A DNA stretch of 64,000 bases from Rhodospirillales bacterium (GTDB lineage Bacteria; Pseudomonadota; Alphaproteobacteria; CACIAM-22H2): assembly GCA_016794025.1 (NCBI GenBank), contig JAEUKX010000031.1, forward strand, positions 62,001 to 126,000. The letters run 5' to 3'. Under the pieces are notes generated by a model. The model was not told where the DNA came from, searched no databases, and saw nothing but the letters and a program-made list of their open reading frames with translations. Each line of letters opens with the position of its first letter. Position 1 is the stretch's first letter. Shown here in pieces: positions 43,385 through 52,398 of this stretch. The position numbers and the translations under genes are program-made.

Positions 43385-44875
43385 CTTCATCGTCGGCATG
43401 ACGAACTCGGCGCCCGCCCGAAGCCCTGTGGGCCAGCGGGCGGTCGTGGTCTTGAGCTTGGTGTAGAAGCCCACGCCCTCGGGCCCGTAGGCGTTGCGGT
43501 CGCCGAAGATCGAGCGCTTCCAGCCGCCGAAGCTGTGGAAGGCCATCGGCACGGGGATCGGCACGTTGACGCCGACCATGCCGGCCTGCACCTGGCTCTG
43601 GAACGTGCGGGCACTGTCGCCATCGCGCGTGAAGATTGCCGTGCCGTTGCCGAACTCGTGGTCGTTCACCAGCTTCAGCGCCTCGTCGAAGTTCTTGGCC
43701 CGCACGACCGACAGGACGGGCCCGAAGATCTCTTCCTTGTAGATGCGCATGTCCGGCTTCACGTCGTCGAACAGGCAGCCGCCGATGAAGTAGCCGTTCT
43801 CGTAGCCCTGCAGCTTCAGCCCGCGCCCGTCGACGGCAAGCTTCGCACCTTCCTTGACGCCCAGATCGACATACCCCTTCACCTTGGCGAGGTGCTCCTT
43901 GGTGACGAGCGGGCCCATTTCGCTTGCCGGGTCAATGCCGGGGCCCACCTTCAGCGCCTGCACCTTCGGCACAAGGCGTTCCATCAGCGCGTCGCCCGCC
44001 TTGCCGACCGCGACCGCGACCGAGATCGCCATGCAGCGCTCGCCGGCCGAGCCATAGCCCGCGCCCATCAACGCATCGGTCGCCTGATCCATGTCGGCGT
44101 CTGGCATGACGACCATGTGGTTCTTGGCCCCGCACAGCGCCTGCACGCGCTTTCCGCCTGCGGCACCGGTCTTGTAGACGTACTCACCGATCGGCGTGGA
44201 ACCCACGAAGCTGACCGCCTGGATCTTCGGATGGGTGAGGATCGTGTCGACGGCCTCCTTGTCGCCGTTGACGACATTGAGCACGCCGGCCGGCAAGCCG
44301 GCTTCCAGTGCAAGCTGGGCGAGGAACAGGCCGGGGCTCGGGTCCTTCTCGGACGGCTTCAGCACGAACGTGTTCCCGCAGGCAATCGCAACCGGGAACA
44401 TCCACATCGGCACCATGACGGGAAAGTTGAACGGCGTGATGCCGGCGACCACGCCCAGCGGCTGGCGCACGGAGAACGAGTCGATGTTGCGGCCCACGTT
44501 CTCGGTGAACTCGCCCTTCAGCAGGTGCGGGATGCCGCAGGCGAACTCCACCACCTCGAGCCCGCGCACGAGTTCGCCCTTGGCGTCCTCGAAGGTCTTG
44601 CCGTGCTCGGCGGTGATGAGCCTCGCGATCTCGTCGCGGTTCTTCTCCAGCACCTCCTTGAACCTGAACAGCACGCGCGCACGCATCAGCGGCGGCGTCG
44701 CGGCCCATTCCGGGAAGGCCGCGGCTGCGGCGGCAACCGTCGCGTCGACCTCGGCCGCACTTGCCAGCGCCACGCTTGCCTGCTGCTCGCCCGTCGCCGG
44801 GTTGAACACGGGCGCCACGCGCCCCGAATTGCCGGCAACCGCCTTGCCGCCGATGAAATGGCCGAGAGACTTCAT
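43382..44875 (-). CDS. mmsA: Methylmalonate-semialdehyde dehydrogenase, CoA-acylating
   Basis: A 497-residue aldehyde dehydrogenase of the MmsA type. It carries [21 protein letters not shown] at the N-terminus (quoted over 20 residues at most), [28 protein letters not shown] and the catalytic cysteine in [11 protein letters not shown]. MmsA converts methylmalonate semialdehyde or malonate semialdehyde to propionyl-CoA or acetyl-CoA in valine, pyrimidine, beta-alanine and inositol breakdown. The start at 44875 was chosen because the open frame upstream, which extends past 46 kb, lies antisense to a clear TPP-enzyme gene. It is divergent from that gene. Confidence 0.93.
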   Translation of the reverse strand: MKSLGHFIGGKAVAGNSGRVAPVFNPATGEQQASVALASAAEVDATVAAAAAAFPEWAATPPLMRARVLFRFKEVLEKNRDEIARLITAEHGKTFEDAKGELVRGLEVVEFACGIPHLLKGEFTENVGRNIDSFSVRQPLGVVAGITPFNFPVMVPMWMFPVAIACGNTFVLKPSEKDPSPGLFLAQLALEAGLPAGVLNVVNGDKEAVDTILTHPKIQAVSFVGSTPIGEYVYKTGAAGGKRVQALCGAKNHMVVMPDADMDQATDALMGAGYGSAGERCMAISVAVAVGKAGDALMERLVPKVQALKVGPGIDPASEMGPLVTKEHLAKVKGYVDLGVKEGAKLAVDGRGLKLQGYENGYFIGGCLFDDVKPDMRIYKEEIFGPVLSVVRAKNFDEALKLVNDHEFGNGTAIFTRDGDSARTFQSQVQAGMVGVNVPIPVPMAFHSFGGWKRSIFGDRNAYGPEGVGFYTKLKTTTARWPTGLRAGAEFVMPTMK

Positions 44876-45040
44876 GGGGTTTCGCTCCGTCGATGCGCCG
44901 TGTCCGTTCCGGCGCTCTCGGCGCGAGAATAGTGCGTTGGAAGTGCCGACGCAAAGCATCAAGGCGGCGATTGACAGTCCTACACTCCGCATGGCCCGAT
45001 GGCGGATCGGGTCGGGGGAAACGGCAGGTATAGAAGCGAC

Positions 45041-46744
45041 ATGGACGGCACAGGCAACAGGCTTGGCGGCGCCGAGGCGTTCGTCAAACTCCTCGCGGCG
45101 CACGGCGTCGACACGGTCTTTGGTCTCTGCGGCGACACGAGCCTGCCGCTTTATGACGCGCTTGCGCGCCTGGGCGGGCCCGGCGGCCATGGCATCCGCC
45201 ACATCCTGACGCGCGACGAACGCTCGGCAGGCTACATGGCCGATACCTATGCCCGCCTGACGGGCAAGGTCGGCATTTGCGAGGGCCCCTCGGGCGGCGG
45301 TGCCACCTACATCCTTCCGGCGGTCGCGGAGGCGAACGAGTCTTCCGTCGCCATGATCGCCGTGACGACCGACATCTCCGTTTCCTCGCGCGGAAAGTTC
45401 ACGCTGACGGAACTGGACCAGAAATCGCTGTTCCGCCCGGTTACGAAGTGGAACACCGTCATCGACCGCGCGGCGGACATCCCGGCAAGCGTGCGGCAGG
45501 CCTTCCGCGAGGCAACCTGCGGCAGGCCCGGCGCGGTGCATCTCGGCCTTCCCTACGACGTGCAGAAGGATGCGGTCGACGAAGCCGACGTCTGGGCCGA
45601 GCCCGCGCACGCGCGCTTTCCGGCCAGACGCGCAGGGCCTGATCCGGCCGACGTGGAGAAGGTTGCCAAGGCGCTGGCGGATGCGAAGCGCCCGGTGATC
45701 GTCGTAGGCGGCGGCGTGGTCATCGCGGATGCCTTCGCCGAGCTTCGTGCGCTCGCCGAGCGGCTCGATGCGCCGGTGCTGACGACGATCTCCGGCCAGG
45801 GCGCCATCGAGGACACGCATCCGCTTTCTGCCGGCGTCGTGGGCTCGAACGGAGGCACGTTGCCCACACGCGCGCTCGTGGCCGAGGCCGACCTCGTGCT
45901 GTTCGTCGGCTGCCGTGCCGGCTCGGTCACGACCGAACGCTGGCGGTTCCCCGCAAAGGGCACGCCGGTAGTCCATGTCGACGTCGATCCGGCCGTGATC
46001 GGCGCGATCTACCCGACCAGAGCCGCCGTCGTGGCCGATGCGAAGCTGGCGCTGGGCGCCATCGTCGCGGCACTTGGAAAGGGCGGTGCCAAGGGCGATG
46101 CGGCCGCCCGCGTTTCCAGGGCACGTGCGGAACGCGCCGCCGCGTTCGAGGCGCTGGCGAAATCGGACGATCTGCCGATCAAACCCGAACGCCTTGTCGC
46201 CGAGATGGCGGCGCTCCTGCCGGACGACGCCGTGATCGTCGCCGATCCCGGCACGCCCTGCCCGTATTTCTCGGCCTTCTATCCCAAGCGGCGCACGGGG
46301 CGCTGGTTCGTGACCAACCGCGCGCACGGAGCGCTCGGCTATTCCCTGCCCGCTGTCGTCGGTGCTGCCGTCGCACGCCCGCAATCGAAGTGCGTCGCGG
46401 TCATGGGCGACGGCAGCTTCGGCTTCGCCTGCGGCGAGATGGAAACGATCGCGCGCCTCGGCCTGCCCGTGACGCTCGTGGTGGTATCGAACGCGGTCTA
46501 CGGGTGGATCAAGGCCGGTCAGAAATCCGGGTACGGCCAGCGCTATTTCTCGGTCGACTTCAACCGGACCGACCATGCGGCCGTGGCGGCGGCCTTCGGG
46601 CTGAAGAGCTGGCGCGTGGAGGATCCCGCGAAGCTCCGCGCCACGCTCGCCGAGGCCTTTGCCCACGGCGGGCCCACGCTCGTCGACGTCATCTGCCAAC
46701 CGCTCCACGAAGCAAAAGCCCCTGTCAGCGAATGGGTTGCCTGA
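45041..46744 (+). CDS. Thiamine-diphosphate-dependent enzyme, acetolactate-synthase-like
   Basis: A 567-residue TPP enzyme with three domains. The catalytic glutamate is in [20 protein letters not shown], the middle domain has [16 protein letters not shown], and the C-terminal TPP/Mg motif runs from [19 protein letters not shown] to [11 protein letters not shown]. The family covers acetolactate synthase, benzoylformate and sulfopyruvate decarboxylase and others, so the reaction is open. It is not an obvious IlvB because no regulatory subunit gene is adjacent. An Ldh2-family dehydrogenase gene follows after 2 bases. Confidence 0.85.
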   Translation: MDGTGNRLGGAEAFVKLLAAHGVDTVFGLCGDTSLPLYDALARLGGPGGHGIRHILTRDERSAGYMADTYARLTGKVGICEGPSGGGATYILPAVAEANESSVAMIAVTTDISVSSRGKFTLTELDQKSLFRPVTKWNTVIDRAADIPASVRQAFREATCGRPGAVHLGLPYDVQKDAVDEADVWAEPAHARFPARRAGPDPADVEKVAKALADAKRPVIVVGGGVVIADAFAELRALAERLDAPVLTTISGQGAIEDTHPLSAGVVGSNGGTLPTRALVAEADLVLFVGCRAGSVTTERWRFPAKGTPVVHVDVDPAVIGAIYPTRAAVVADAKLALGAIVAALGKGGAKGDAAARVSRARAERAAAFEALAKSDDLPIKPERLVAEMAALLPDDAVIVADPGTPCPYFSAFYPKRRTGRWFVTNRAHGALGYSLPAVVGAAVARPQSKCVAVMGDGSFGFACGEMETIARLGLPVTLVVVSNAVYGWIKAGQKSGYGQRYFSVDFNRTDHAAVAAAFGLKSWRVEDPAKLRATLAEAFAHGGPTLVDVICQPLHEAKAPVSEWVA

Positions 46745-46746
46745 AC

Positions 46747-47802
46747 ATGTCCGACATCTCGATCACGCCCGACAAGCTCCGTGCCCTCGCGACCGCGATA
46801 TGCCGCGCATCCGGCTCGGCCGAAGCGGAAGCCCGCATCGTTTCGGAGAACCTCGTCGATGCCAATCTGACGGGCCACGACTCGCACGGCGTGGGCATGC
46901 TGCCGATCTACATCGACGCCGTGCAGCGGGGCGTGCTGAAGCTCGGGATGACGCCCAAGGTCGTCAGCGAGACCGCCGCCACGCTTGTCGTCGACGGCCA
47001 GCGCGGATACGGCCAGACGATCATGAAGGCCGCAACCGACATGCTGTGCGACAAGGCCGCCAAGGCCGGTGCCGCCGTTCTGGCGCTGCGCGCCACGCAC
47101 CATATCGGGCGCATCGGCGCGTGGGCCGAGCAGGCGGCTGCGCGGGGGTTTGCCTCCTTCTTCGCGGTCGACGTTGCCGGCGTCGATGCCAAGGTGGCGC
47201 CGCACGGCGGACGCGAAGGGCGGCTCGGCACCAATCCGATCTGCCTCGGTATTCCGGTAAAAGGCGGGCATCCGGTCATCGCCGATATGGCGACAAGCCG
47301 GATCGCGGTCGGCAAGGTACGCGTGGCGTTCAACAAGGGCGTGCAGGTCGATCCGGGTTCGCTGATCGATGCCGCCGGCAATCCGACCACGGATCCCGGC
47401 GTGATGTTCGCGCCCGACGGCCCGACCGGCGCTCTGCTGACAATGGCCGCGCACAAGGGCTACGCATTGTCGGCGCTGGCGGAGCTCTTTTCGGGTGCCC
47501 TGGGCGGTGGCGGCACCATCGCGAGCCTGCCGCCGGAGACGCGCCGCATCACCAACAACGCGATCGCCGTCGCGATCGATCCTGCCGCACTCGGCACCGC
47601 CGACTATATCGCCGGCGAGGCGGCACGGCTGGAGGCGTGGCTCAAGTCGAGCCCCGGCGACGTCCTGCTGCCGGGCGAACCCGAGCGGCGGTCGCGTGCG
47701 GCACGCGCGGCATCCATACCCATGGACGCCGGAAACTGGACCCAGCTTGCCGATCTCGCGCGCAGCCTCGGTCTCGACCCGGATTCCTACCTGAAGGGCT
47801 AG
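46747..47802 (+). CDS. Ldh2-family malate/lactate/ureidoglycolate-type dehydrogenase
   Basis: A 351-residue NAD(P)-dependent oxidoreductase of the Ldh_2 fold. It has [19 protein letters not shown], with a conserved His pair, [16 protein letters not shown], and [11 protein letters not shown] with a substrate-binding loop. Members include malate, lactate, sulfolactate, delta-pyrroline-2-carboxylate and ureidoglycolate dehydrogenases. Because it is tightly coupled to a TPP-dependent enzyme, it may supply or use a 2-oxo acid for that enzyme. The precise substrate is not fixed. Confidence 0.88.
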   Translation: MSDISITPDKLRALATAICRASGSAEAEARIVSENLVDANLTGHDSHGVGMLPIYIDAVQRGVLKLGMTPKVVSETAATLVVDGQRGYGQTIMKAATDMLCDKAAKAGAAVLALRATHHIGRIGAWAEQAAARGFASFFAVDVAGVDAKVAPHGGREGRLGTNPICLGIPVKGGHPVIADMATSRIAVGKVRVAFNKGVQVDPGSLIDAAGNPTTDPGVMFAPDGPTGALLTMAAHKGYALSALAELFSGALGGGGTIASLPPETRRITNNAIAVAIDPAALGTADYIAGEAARLEAWLKSSPGDVLLPGEPERRSRAARAASIPMDAGNWTQLADLARSLGLDPDSYLKG

Positions 47803-47807
47803 TGCCG

Positions 47808-48722
47808 ATGGAGCCGTCCGGCAGGCTCTGGCTCGTTGCGGCACTGGCGATTCTCGCGGCAGCCGGTGCCGCAAGCGTATGGATGGCGGCGGGCGGAACA
47901 CAGGCGCCGCCGGTCGCGGCCACGCAACCGGCCGAGCCGAAACCCGCCGCAGCATCCGTCCCCGCGCCAAGTCCCGCCGCTGTCGCCACACCAGCGCCTG
48001 CTCCTGCACCGCCGCCGGCCAGCCTGCCCGCGCCGATCATCGTGGACAGTGCCGAGCGCGGCTACCCGCTCACGGCCTGGCAGATCGGGCAGACGGCGGG
48101 CGGCTGGATCGACGCACCCGCCTTCGGGTCCGAACCGCTCGACGACCGGTCTATCGTCGAAATTTCCGGCTGGGCCGGGGACAGCGAAACCGGCTGGCGT
48201 GCGCTGCGCGTGGCGATCGCCATATGCGGCACGGTCGTGGCGACCGTCCGGGCCGATCTGCCACGGCCCGAGGTCGCGCGCGCAGCCCACCCGAATCTCG
48301 GCCGGTCGGGCTGGCGCGCGAAGCTCGCCATTGCCCATGTGCCGCGCTGCGACGGTGCGCGAATCCAGGCGGTGGCCCAGATCGGCGCAAGCCGGGCAGC
48401 CCTGCCGCTGCTGGGCGAGCGGCCGATCCGCCTCGCCCCCACCGGCGGCACCCGTCCCGCCCTGCTGGCACAGCCCTCGCCGGCCCTGCCGCCCGAAGAC
48501 GACCCGCAGACACGCGTCATCAGGCTCTCAGGAAACACGAACGTCCGGCGTTGCGGCGACCTCCAGTGCGAGATCCGCGGCCGGCTTCCGGCCGGAGCGC
48601 ATCGCGCTGTCGTCGGCGAGGACACGGCCGGCTGGCTGCTGGTCGCCGTGCCGGCAAGCAACGTGACGGGCTGGATATCGAAGCAGGCCGTCGCCGGCCT
48701 GCCACCAGCCGCACGGCGCTAG
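47808..48722 (+). CDS. Membrane-anchored protein with C-terminal bacterial SH3 domain
   Basis: A 304-residue protein with an N-terminal membrane anchor (LWLVAALAILAAAGAASVWM), a long Pro/Ala-rich linker (about residues 30-78), a middle domain without a name I recognise, and a C-terminal SH3b domain (NVRRCGDLQCEIRGRL to WLLVAVPASNVTGWISKQAV). SH3b domains bind peptidoglycan or other cell-wall parts. It starts 5 bases after the dehydrogenase stop. A cell-envelope role is likely. Confidence 0.75.
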   Translation: MEPSGRLWLVAALAILAAAGAASVWMAAGGTQAPPVAATQPAEPKPAAASVPAPSPAAVATPAPAPAPPPASLPAPIIVDSAERGYPLTAWQIGQTAGGWIDAPAFGSEPLDDRSIVEISGWAGDSETGWRALRVAIAICGTVVATVRADLPRPEVARAAHPNLGRSGWRAKLAIAHVPRCDGARIQAVAQIGASRAALPLLGERPIRLAPTGGTRPALLAQPSPALPPEDDPQTRVIRLSGNTNVRRCGDLQCEIRGRLPAGAHRAVVGEDTAGWLLVAVPASNVTGWISKQAVAGLPPAARR

Positions 48723-48726
48723 GAGA

Positions 48727-49611
48727 TCAGAACTTAAATCTGCCCGTGATTCTTACGGGCATCGAGTAGCGTTCCGTCGAATCGTTGAGGCCAGCTGCCG
48801 CGGGAAGCTGGATATCTGCGTCGTTCTGGCGGTGGCGGGACGTGACGCGCAGACCGGTCTCGAAGCCAATGGCCATCCGGTCCGCCAGATTGTAGGTGAT
48901 GCCAATCTCGACACCGGCCGTCGGAGCGAACGTCCTGTCGAACAGGCGCATCTTTCCGATCGAGAAGTCCGCGCCTTCCGTCATTTTCACGCCGGTGCTC
49001 GCATTTCGAATCATCAGATCGACGTCGACCGCCGGCAGGTAGGTCACTCCGAGGGACCCGGCGACATAGGGCATGAGCGAGGAATTTGTTCGGAAATAGT
49101 GGCGATATCCCGCCTCGAACGTCGTTGCGGCGAACGCACTGGCTTTTGCGCGAATCTCGTCAAAAGACTTAAAGTTGCTTCCACCAACGACACCAGCCGT
49201 TGTATTTGCCGCGACCTGCCCGACGATCGGCGTAAGCGGGTCGGCACGCATATGCCGAGCCGTCGCGAAGATCTCCCCAAGATCGAGAATTCCATAGTTG
49301 AAGCTCAGCCCGAACTCCCGCGGAGCCTCGTACAACTTTCCGAACGATACGTCATAAAGCGAAAGGGCGGCTTTGTTCGGCACCAAGAAGCTGAGCTCGG
49401 GGCCGCCGACCGCAATCTTGATGTTGCCCGCCGCGGGCGAGCGAATTTCGGTCTGCCGCAACATGCGGCCGCCCACGGCCACATCCGTTCCTGCGAACGG
49501 CATTACCGAAACGCTGCCTGCCAGCGGCGGTGTGCGCGGGCCATCGCTCGCCTGGCCCACAGCCGGACCGGCAAGCACAATCAGTGCGGCGACGACCGAG
49601 AAAATGCGCAT
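48727..49611 (-). CDS. Outer-membrane beta-barrel-like protein (paralogue 2)
   Basis: A 294-residue protein with a signal peptide (RIFSVVAALIVLAGPAVGQA) and alternating hydrophobic strands, ending in PVRITGRFKF. The terminal phenylalanine is the sorting signal of outer-membrane barrels. The nearby phrases LMPYVAGSLGVTYLP and VEIGITYNLADRMAIGFETG align with the next gene, so the two are tandem duplicates. I chose the ATG at 49611; a TTG at 49620 overlaps the upstream stop. The function is unknown. Confidence 0.75.
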   Translation of the reverse strand: MRIFSVVAALIVLAGPAVGQASDGPRTPPLAGSVSVMPFAGTDVAVGGRMLRQTEIRSPAAGNIKIAVGGPELSFLVPNKAALSLYDVSFGKLYEAPREFGLSFNYGILDLGEIFATARHMRADPLTPIVGQVAANTTAGVVGGSNFKSFDEIRAKASAFAATTFEAGYRHYFRTNSSLMPYVAGSLGVTYLPAVDVDLMIRNASTGVKMTEGADFSIGKMRLFDRTFAPTAGVEIGITYNLADRMAIGFETGLRVTSRHRQNDADIQLPAAAGLNDSTERYSMPVRITGRFKF

Positions 49612-49616
49612 CGGGG

Positions 49617-50474
49617 TCAAAACACGATTCGGCCGGTCAGGCGGATCGGCAAGGTCCAGCGGCCGCCCGAGTCGTTGACGGTGAACAGACCGTTGTCGCC
49701 GCCGCGCAGATCGGTGTCGTTGCCGCGCATCGCGCCGACGTATCGGGCGCCGACTTCGACGCCGAGCGCCGCCTGCGGGGCCAGCGCATAGGTGGCGCCG
49801 ACCTGCATGCCGCCCGTGAAGGCATAACTTCTCTGGAATAAAGCGACCCTGCCGATCGATTCGTCGGCGCCGAGATCGTTGCGCACGAAAAGCTCGGACC
49901 CGACGGTGCTGGTGCGCGTGGCGCCGAGTGAGCCGGCAACGTACGGCAGCAGCGACCCGCTGCCGATCAGGAACTGGCGATAGCCAACCTCGCCGGCAAC
50001 GGAGCCGAAATTCTCCATCTGCGCGGACAAGGCCGCGCCGGGTGAAAACCCGTTGCCCGTGCCGACGACCGTGCCGGTTGCATTGACGGCGCCGATCACG
50101 GCGCGGCGGCCCGTCGCCCGGATATAGCGGAATCCGCCGAAGACCTCGCCGAGATCGGAGACGCCGTAGGCCATATCGAACCCGAGTTCAGCAGGCATCG
50201 AGTAGAGATCGCCGAACGTACGCGCGGCGACAGTGATATTTCCGGAGGTGTCGAAGCTGAGTTTGCCGAAGATGCTGACCGCCGGAACGTTCGCGCGCGC
50301 GGACTCGGTGAAGTTCCCGCCTAGGTCAAGCTCGGTCCCGAAATGTGGCATCACCGCGAAGCGGCCGGCGCCCGGTGCATGTCGCGGGCCGCCGTCCAAC
50401 GACTGCGCGGCACTGCCCGAAACAAGCGCAACGCACGCAAGGACGGACGTAAGGAAGATTCGGGTCGGGCGCAT
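49617..50474 (-). CDS. Outer-membrane beta-barrel-like protein (paralogue 1)
   Basis: A 285-residue paralogue of the following gene, with a signal peptide (TRIFLTSVLACVALVSGSAAQ) and a barrel-like body that ends PIRLTGRIVF. Aligned segments include LLPYVAGSLGATRTS and GATYALAPQAALGVEVGARYVGA, given here over 20 residues at most. The ATG at 50474 is preferred; AAGG lies 9-12 bases upstream. It is transcribed first, from an AT-rich region with two TGTATTACA palindromes. Role unknown; the family may be alphaproteobacterial-specific. Confidence 0.75.
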   Translation of the reverse strand: MRPTRIFLTSVLACVALVSGSAAQSLDGGPRHAPGAGRFAVMPHFGTELDLGGNFTESARANVPAVSIFGKLSFDTSGNITVAARTFGDLYSMPAELGFDMAYGVSDLGEVFGGFRYIRATGRRAVIGAVNATGTVVGTGNGFSPGAALSAQMENFGSVAGEVGYRQFLIGSGSLLPYVAGSLGATRTSTVGSELFVRNDLGADESIGRVALFQRSYAFTGGMQVGATYALAPQAALGVEVGARYVGAMRGNDTDLRGGDNGLFTVNDSGGRWTLPIRLTGRIVF

Positions 50475-50488
50475 CGGCAACCTTTGAA

Positions 50489-50497
50489 TGTATTACA
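50489..50497. promoter_or_regulatory. Operator-like palindrome TGTATTACA, proximal copy
   Basis: TGTA-T-TACA is symmetrical around its central base. The copy lies 15 bases upstream of the start of the first outer-membrane paralogue. A second identical 9-mer lies at 50578-50586. Confidence 0.45.
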
Positions 50498-50577
50498 GGG
50501 TATCAATAGTCCGTATACCTTGCCGAGAACGACATACGTCAAGCGTTGCGAGGCTATTTTTGAAAAAAATCTATAAT

Positions 50578-50586
50578 TGTATTACA
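50578..50586. promoter_or_regulatory. Operator-like palindrome TGTATTACA, distal copy
   Basis: Identical to the copy at 50489-50497, with centres 89 bases apart. Between the copies lies an AT-rich stretch with minus-strand TTGACG and TATACG, a possible promoter with a long 19-base spacer. Confidence 0.45.
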
Positions 50587-50622
50587 CATCAGGAAGAATT
50601 CTCGCGATCCCACGATTCCGAC

Positions 50623-51618
50623 TCAGAACCAGCCGCGCTTCTTGAAATAGAGATAGGGAAGGACCGCGGACGCGAGCATCAGCGCGATCGCGAGCGGGTA
50701 GCCGAATGTCCAGTCGAGTTCGGGCATATGCTTGAAGTTCATGCCGTACATCGTGCCGACGAGCGTGGGCGGCATCAGCACGACCGAGACGACCGAGAAA
50801 ATCTTGATGATGCGGTTCTGCTCGACGTTGATGAGGCCGAGCGTGGCATCGAGGAGGAAGTTGACCTTGCGGCTGTCGAAGTCGGCATGCTCCATCAGCG
50901 AGGTCAGGTCGCGGTTGAGCGTCTTGAGCCGCGAGGCGATCTCCTTCGAGCGCTTGCGCAAGTCCGCATCGATCGTCACGTCGAGGAAGCGGACGAGCCG
51001 CACAAGCCCCAGCATGCTCTCGCGCGCGGTCGAGCAGAGATCCTCGATCCGGCCGAGCTGGCTCAGCACCTGCTGGAATTCCTGTTCCTGCTCGATCTGG
51101 CGCTGCGCGGGCGCGCCGGTGCGCCCGAAGATGCCGCGCGAAATCGTGTCGAGATCGAGCCCCGCTTTCTCGAGAATATCGGCGATCCGGTCGACGAACG
51201 TCTCGAGCAGGCCCAGCAACGCCTCTTCGCCCGACGTGCAGGTGGACGGCTGCCGGACGATGCGCGTGGCGTAGGTCTGGACCGGGCGCGGATCGTTGTA
51301 GCGGACGGTCACGAGGCTGTGGTTGGCGAGGACGAACGTGAAGGCATCGGCTGTCGGATTCGTCTCGTCCGATCGCGCGAGGATCGTCGCGGTCATGTAG
51401 GCCGCGCCGTTCTCGGTATAGAGACGCGACGAAGGTTCGATCTCGAGCATCTCGGCGTGCGACGGGATTGCGAGATTGAATGTCGCGTCGACCCGCGCTC
51501 GATCCTCTTCGGTCGGTTCGAACAGATCGATCCAGACCGCCGATGTCGGCAGCTTCTCGTCGGGCGCGATCGAGCGGCGCTCGATCGTCCCGTTCATCGG
51601 GATGTACGCGAAGATCAT
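50623..51618 (-). CDS. corA: CorA-family magnesium transporter
   Basis: A 331-residue CorA protein with the pore signature YGMNFKHMPELDW between two C-terminal helices and a basic end (LYFKKRGWF). The soluble domain has AVWIDLFEPTEEDRARVDAT, close to classical CorA magnesium channels and closer than the gene at 27712-28716. The ATG is at 51618. Its upstream region is shared with divergently read gcrA. Confidence 0.94.
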   Translation of the reverse strand: MIFAYIPMNGTIERRSIAPDEKLPTSAVWIDLFEPTEEDRARVDATFNLAIPSHAEMLEIEPSSRLYTENGAAYMTATILARSDETNPTADAFTFVLANHSLVTVRYNDPRPVQTYATRIVRQPSTCTSGEEALLGLLETFVDRIADILEKAGLDLDTISRGIFGRTGAPAQRQIEQEQEFQQVLSQLGRIEDLCSTARESMLGLVRLVRFLDVTIDADLRKRSKEIASRLKTLNRDLTSLMEHADFDSRKVNFLLDATLGLINVEQNRIIKIFSVVSVVLMPPTLVGTMYGMNFKHMPELDWTFGYPLAIALMLASAVLPYLYFKKRGWF

Positions 51619-51685
51619 GGAAAGGTTCCAATTTCACGAATCCGCAGGCCGCGCAATCGCGACTTGGTTTCTACATCTTGTGAAC

Positions 51686-51694
51686 TTACCCACA
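51686..51694 (+). promoter_or_regulatory. DnaA-box-like site TTACCCACA
   Basis: One mismatch from the consensus DnaA box TTATCCACA. It lies about 18 bases upstream of the gcrA -35 element. Confidence 0.45.
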
Positions 51695-51711
51695 AGCCCT
51701 TGTAGGCGGGC

Positions 51712-51740
51712 TTGACTCGGATGCCCCCCAAGATCACAAT
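51712..51740 (+). promoter_or_regulatory. Putative gcrA promoter with GANTC site
   Basis: TTGACT (51712-51717) and CACAAT (51735-51740) are 17 bases apart. GACTC (51714-51718), a CcrM-type GANTC methylation site, overlaps the -35 element. In Caulobacter, GcrA acts at promoters with methylated GANTC sites, so self-control is possible. Confidence 0.55.
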
Positions 51741-51760
51741 ATGTTGTGGGGAAACTGGAA

Positions 51761-51769
51761 TTATCCACA
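51761..51769 (+). promoter_or_regulatory. DnaA box TTATCCACA in the gcrA leader
   Basis: A perfect consensus DnaA box 46 bases before the gcrA start. A weaker minus-strand copy (TTCCCCACA, two mismatches) is at 51745-51753. In Caulobacter crescentus DnaA stimulates gcrA transcription, which makes a cluster here meaningful. Confidence 0.6.
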
Positions 51770-51814
51770 ACCCCTAGAAGTTCATAATCCGTCGAAAAAT
51801 CAAGGGGATGGGGC

Positions 51815-52306
51815 ATGGATTGGACACCCGAGCAGATCACCGAGCTCACCCGCCTGTGGGGGGAGGGGCTGACGACGGCGGAGATCGGAAAACGTCTGGG
51901 CATCTCTAAGAATGCCGTTGTCGGCAAGGCGCATCGCCTGCATCTGCCCGCACGCCCCTCGCCGATCAAGCGCACCGGACCCCGGCCCCAGATCTTCCGC
52001 CAGGCGACAGCACGGCCTTCTCAGCCGAGCGCGCCGCGCCTCCCGCAGGCCCCGCGCGAGCCGCGCATGCCCTCCGCCGCCCAGCAGACGAGTGCTGCCG
52101 CGCTGAAGGCACTGGCCAATCAGCCGTCCGCCAAGCGCCTGCCGATGATGGCGCTGTCGGCCAGCACCTGCCGCTGGCCGATCGGCGATCCGGGCGATGC
52201 GGAGTTCCACTTCTGCGGCGAACGCTCGCTCGAAGGCAAGCCCTACTGCTCCACGCACGCATCGATCGCGTACGTCAAGATGAAGCCGAAGACCGAGGCG
52301 GCATGA
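51815..52306 (+). CDS. gcrA: GcrA cell-cycle regulator
   Basis: A 163-residue protein with the unmistakable GcrA N-terminal helix-turn-helix (MDWTPEQITELTRLWGEGL, then IGKRLGISKNAVVGKAHRL) and the C-terminal sigma-70-binding motif region (STCRWPIGDPGDAEFHFCG, CSTHASIAYVK). GcrA is a cofactor of RNA polymerase at promoters with N6-methylated GANTC in alphaproteobacteria. A strong intrinsic terminator follows at 52343-52377. The promoter region has a GANTC site and DnaA boxes. Confidence 0.97.
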   Translation: MDWTPEQITELTRLWGEGLTTAEIGKRLGISKNAVVGKAHRLHLPARPSPIKRTGPRPQIFRQATARPSQPSAPRLPQAPREPRMPSAAQQTSAAALKALANQPSAKRLPMMALSASTCRWPIGDPGDAEFHFCGERSLEGKPYCSTHASIAYVKMKPKTEAA

Positions 52307-52342
52307 TCGTCTTGCGTTCCTGATCGCCGTCCGCTTCATTCG

Positions 52343-52377
52343 GGGCGCGGAACATCGGTTCCGCGCCCTTTTTCTTT
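52343..52377 (+). terminator. Rho-independent terminator of gcrA
   Basis: GGGCGCGGAAC (52343-52353), loop ATCG, GTTCCGCGCCC (52358-52368) make a perfect 11-bp stem followed by TTTTTCTTT. It lies 36 bases after the gcrA stop and separates it from the next gene. Confidence 0.93.
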
Positions 52378-52398
52378 CCAGCGGCCTGTCCCATCGCG

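Noticed and set aside
43382-46708. A single open frame of more than 1100 codons covering mmsA and beyond on the minus strand
   Set aside because: The upstream 600 codons are antisense to the TPP-enzyme gene, show no domain and are a product of GC-rich codon structure. The MmsA protein begins at 44875.
51686-51769. A replication origin based on the DnaA-box cluster
   Set aside because: Only three boxes, one weak, with a good gcrA promoter between them; no AT-rich unwinding region or typical origin neighbours such as dnaA, parAB, hemE or rpmH.
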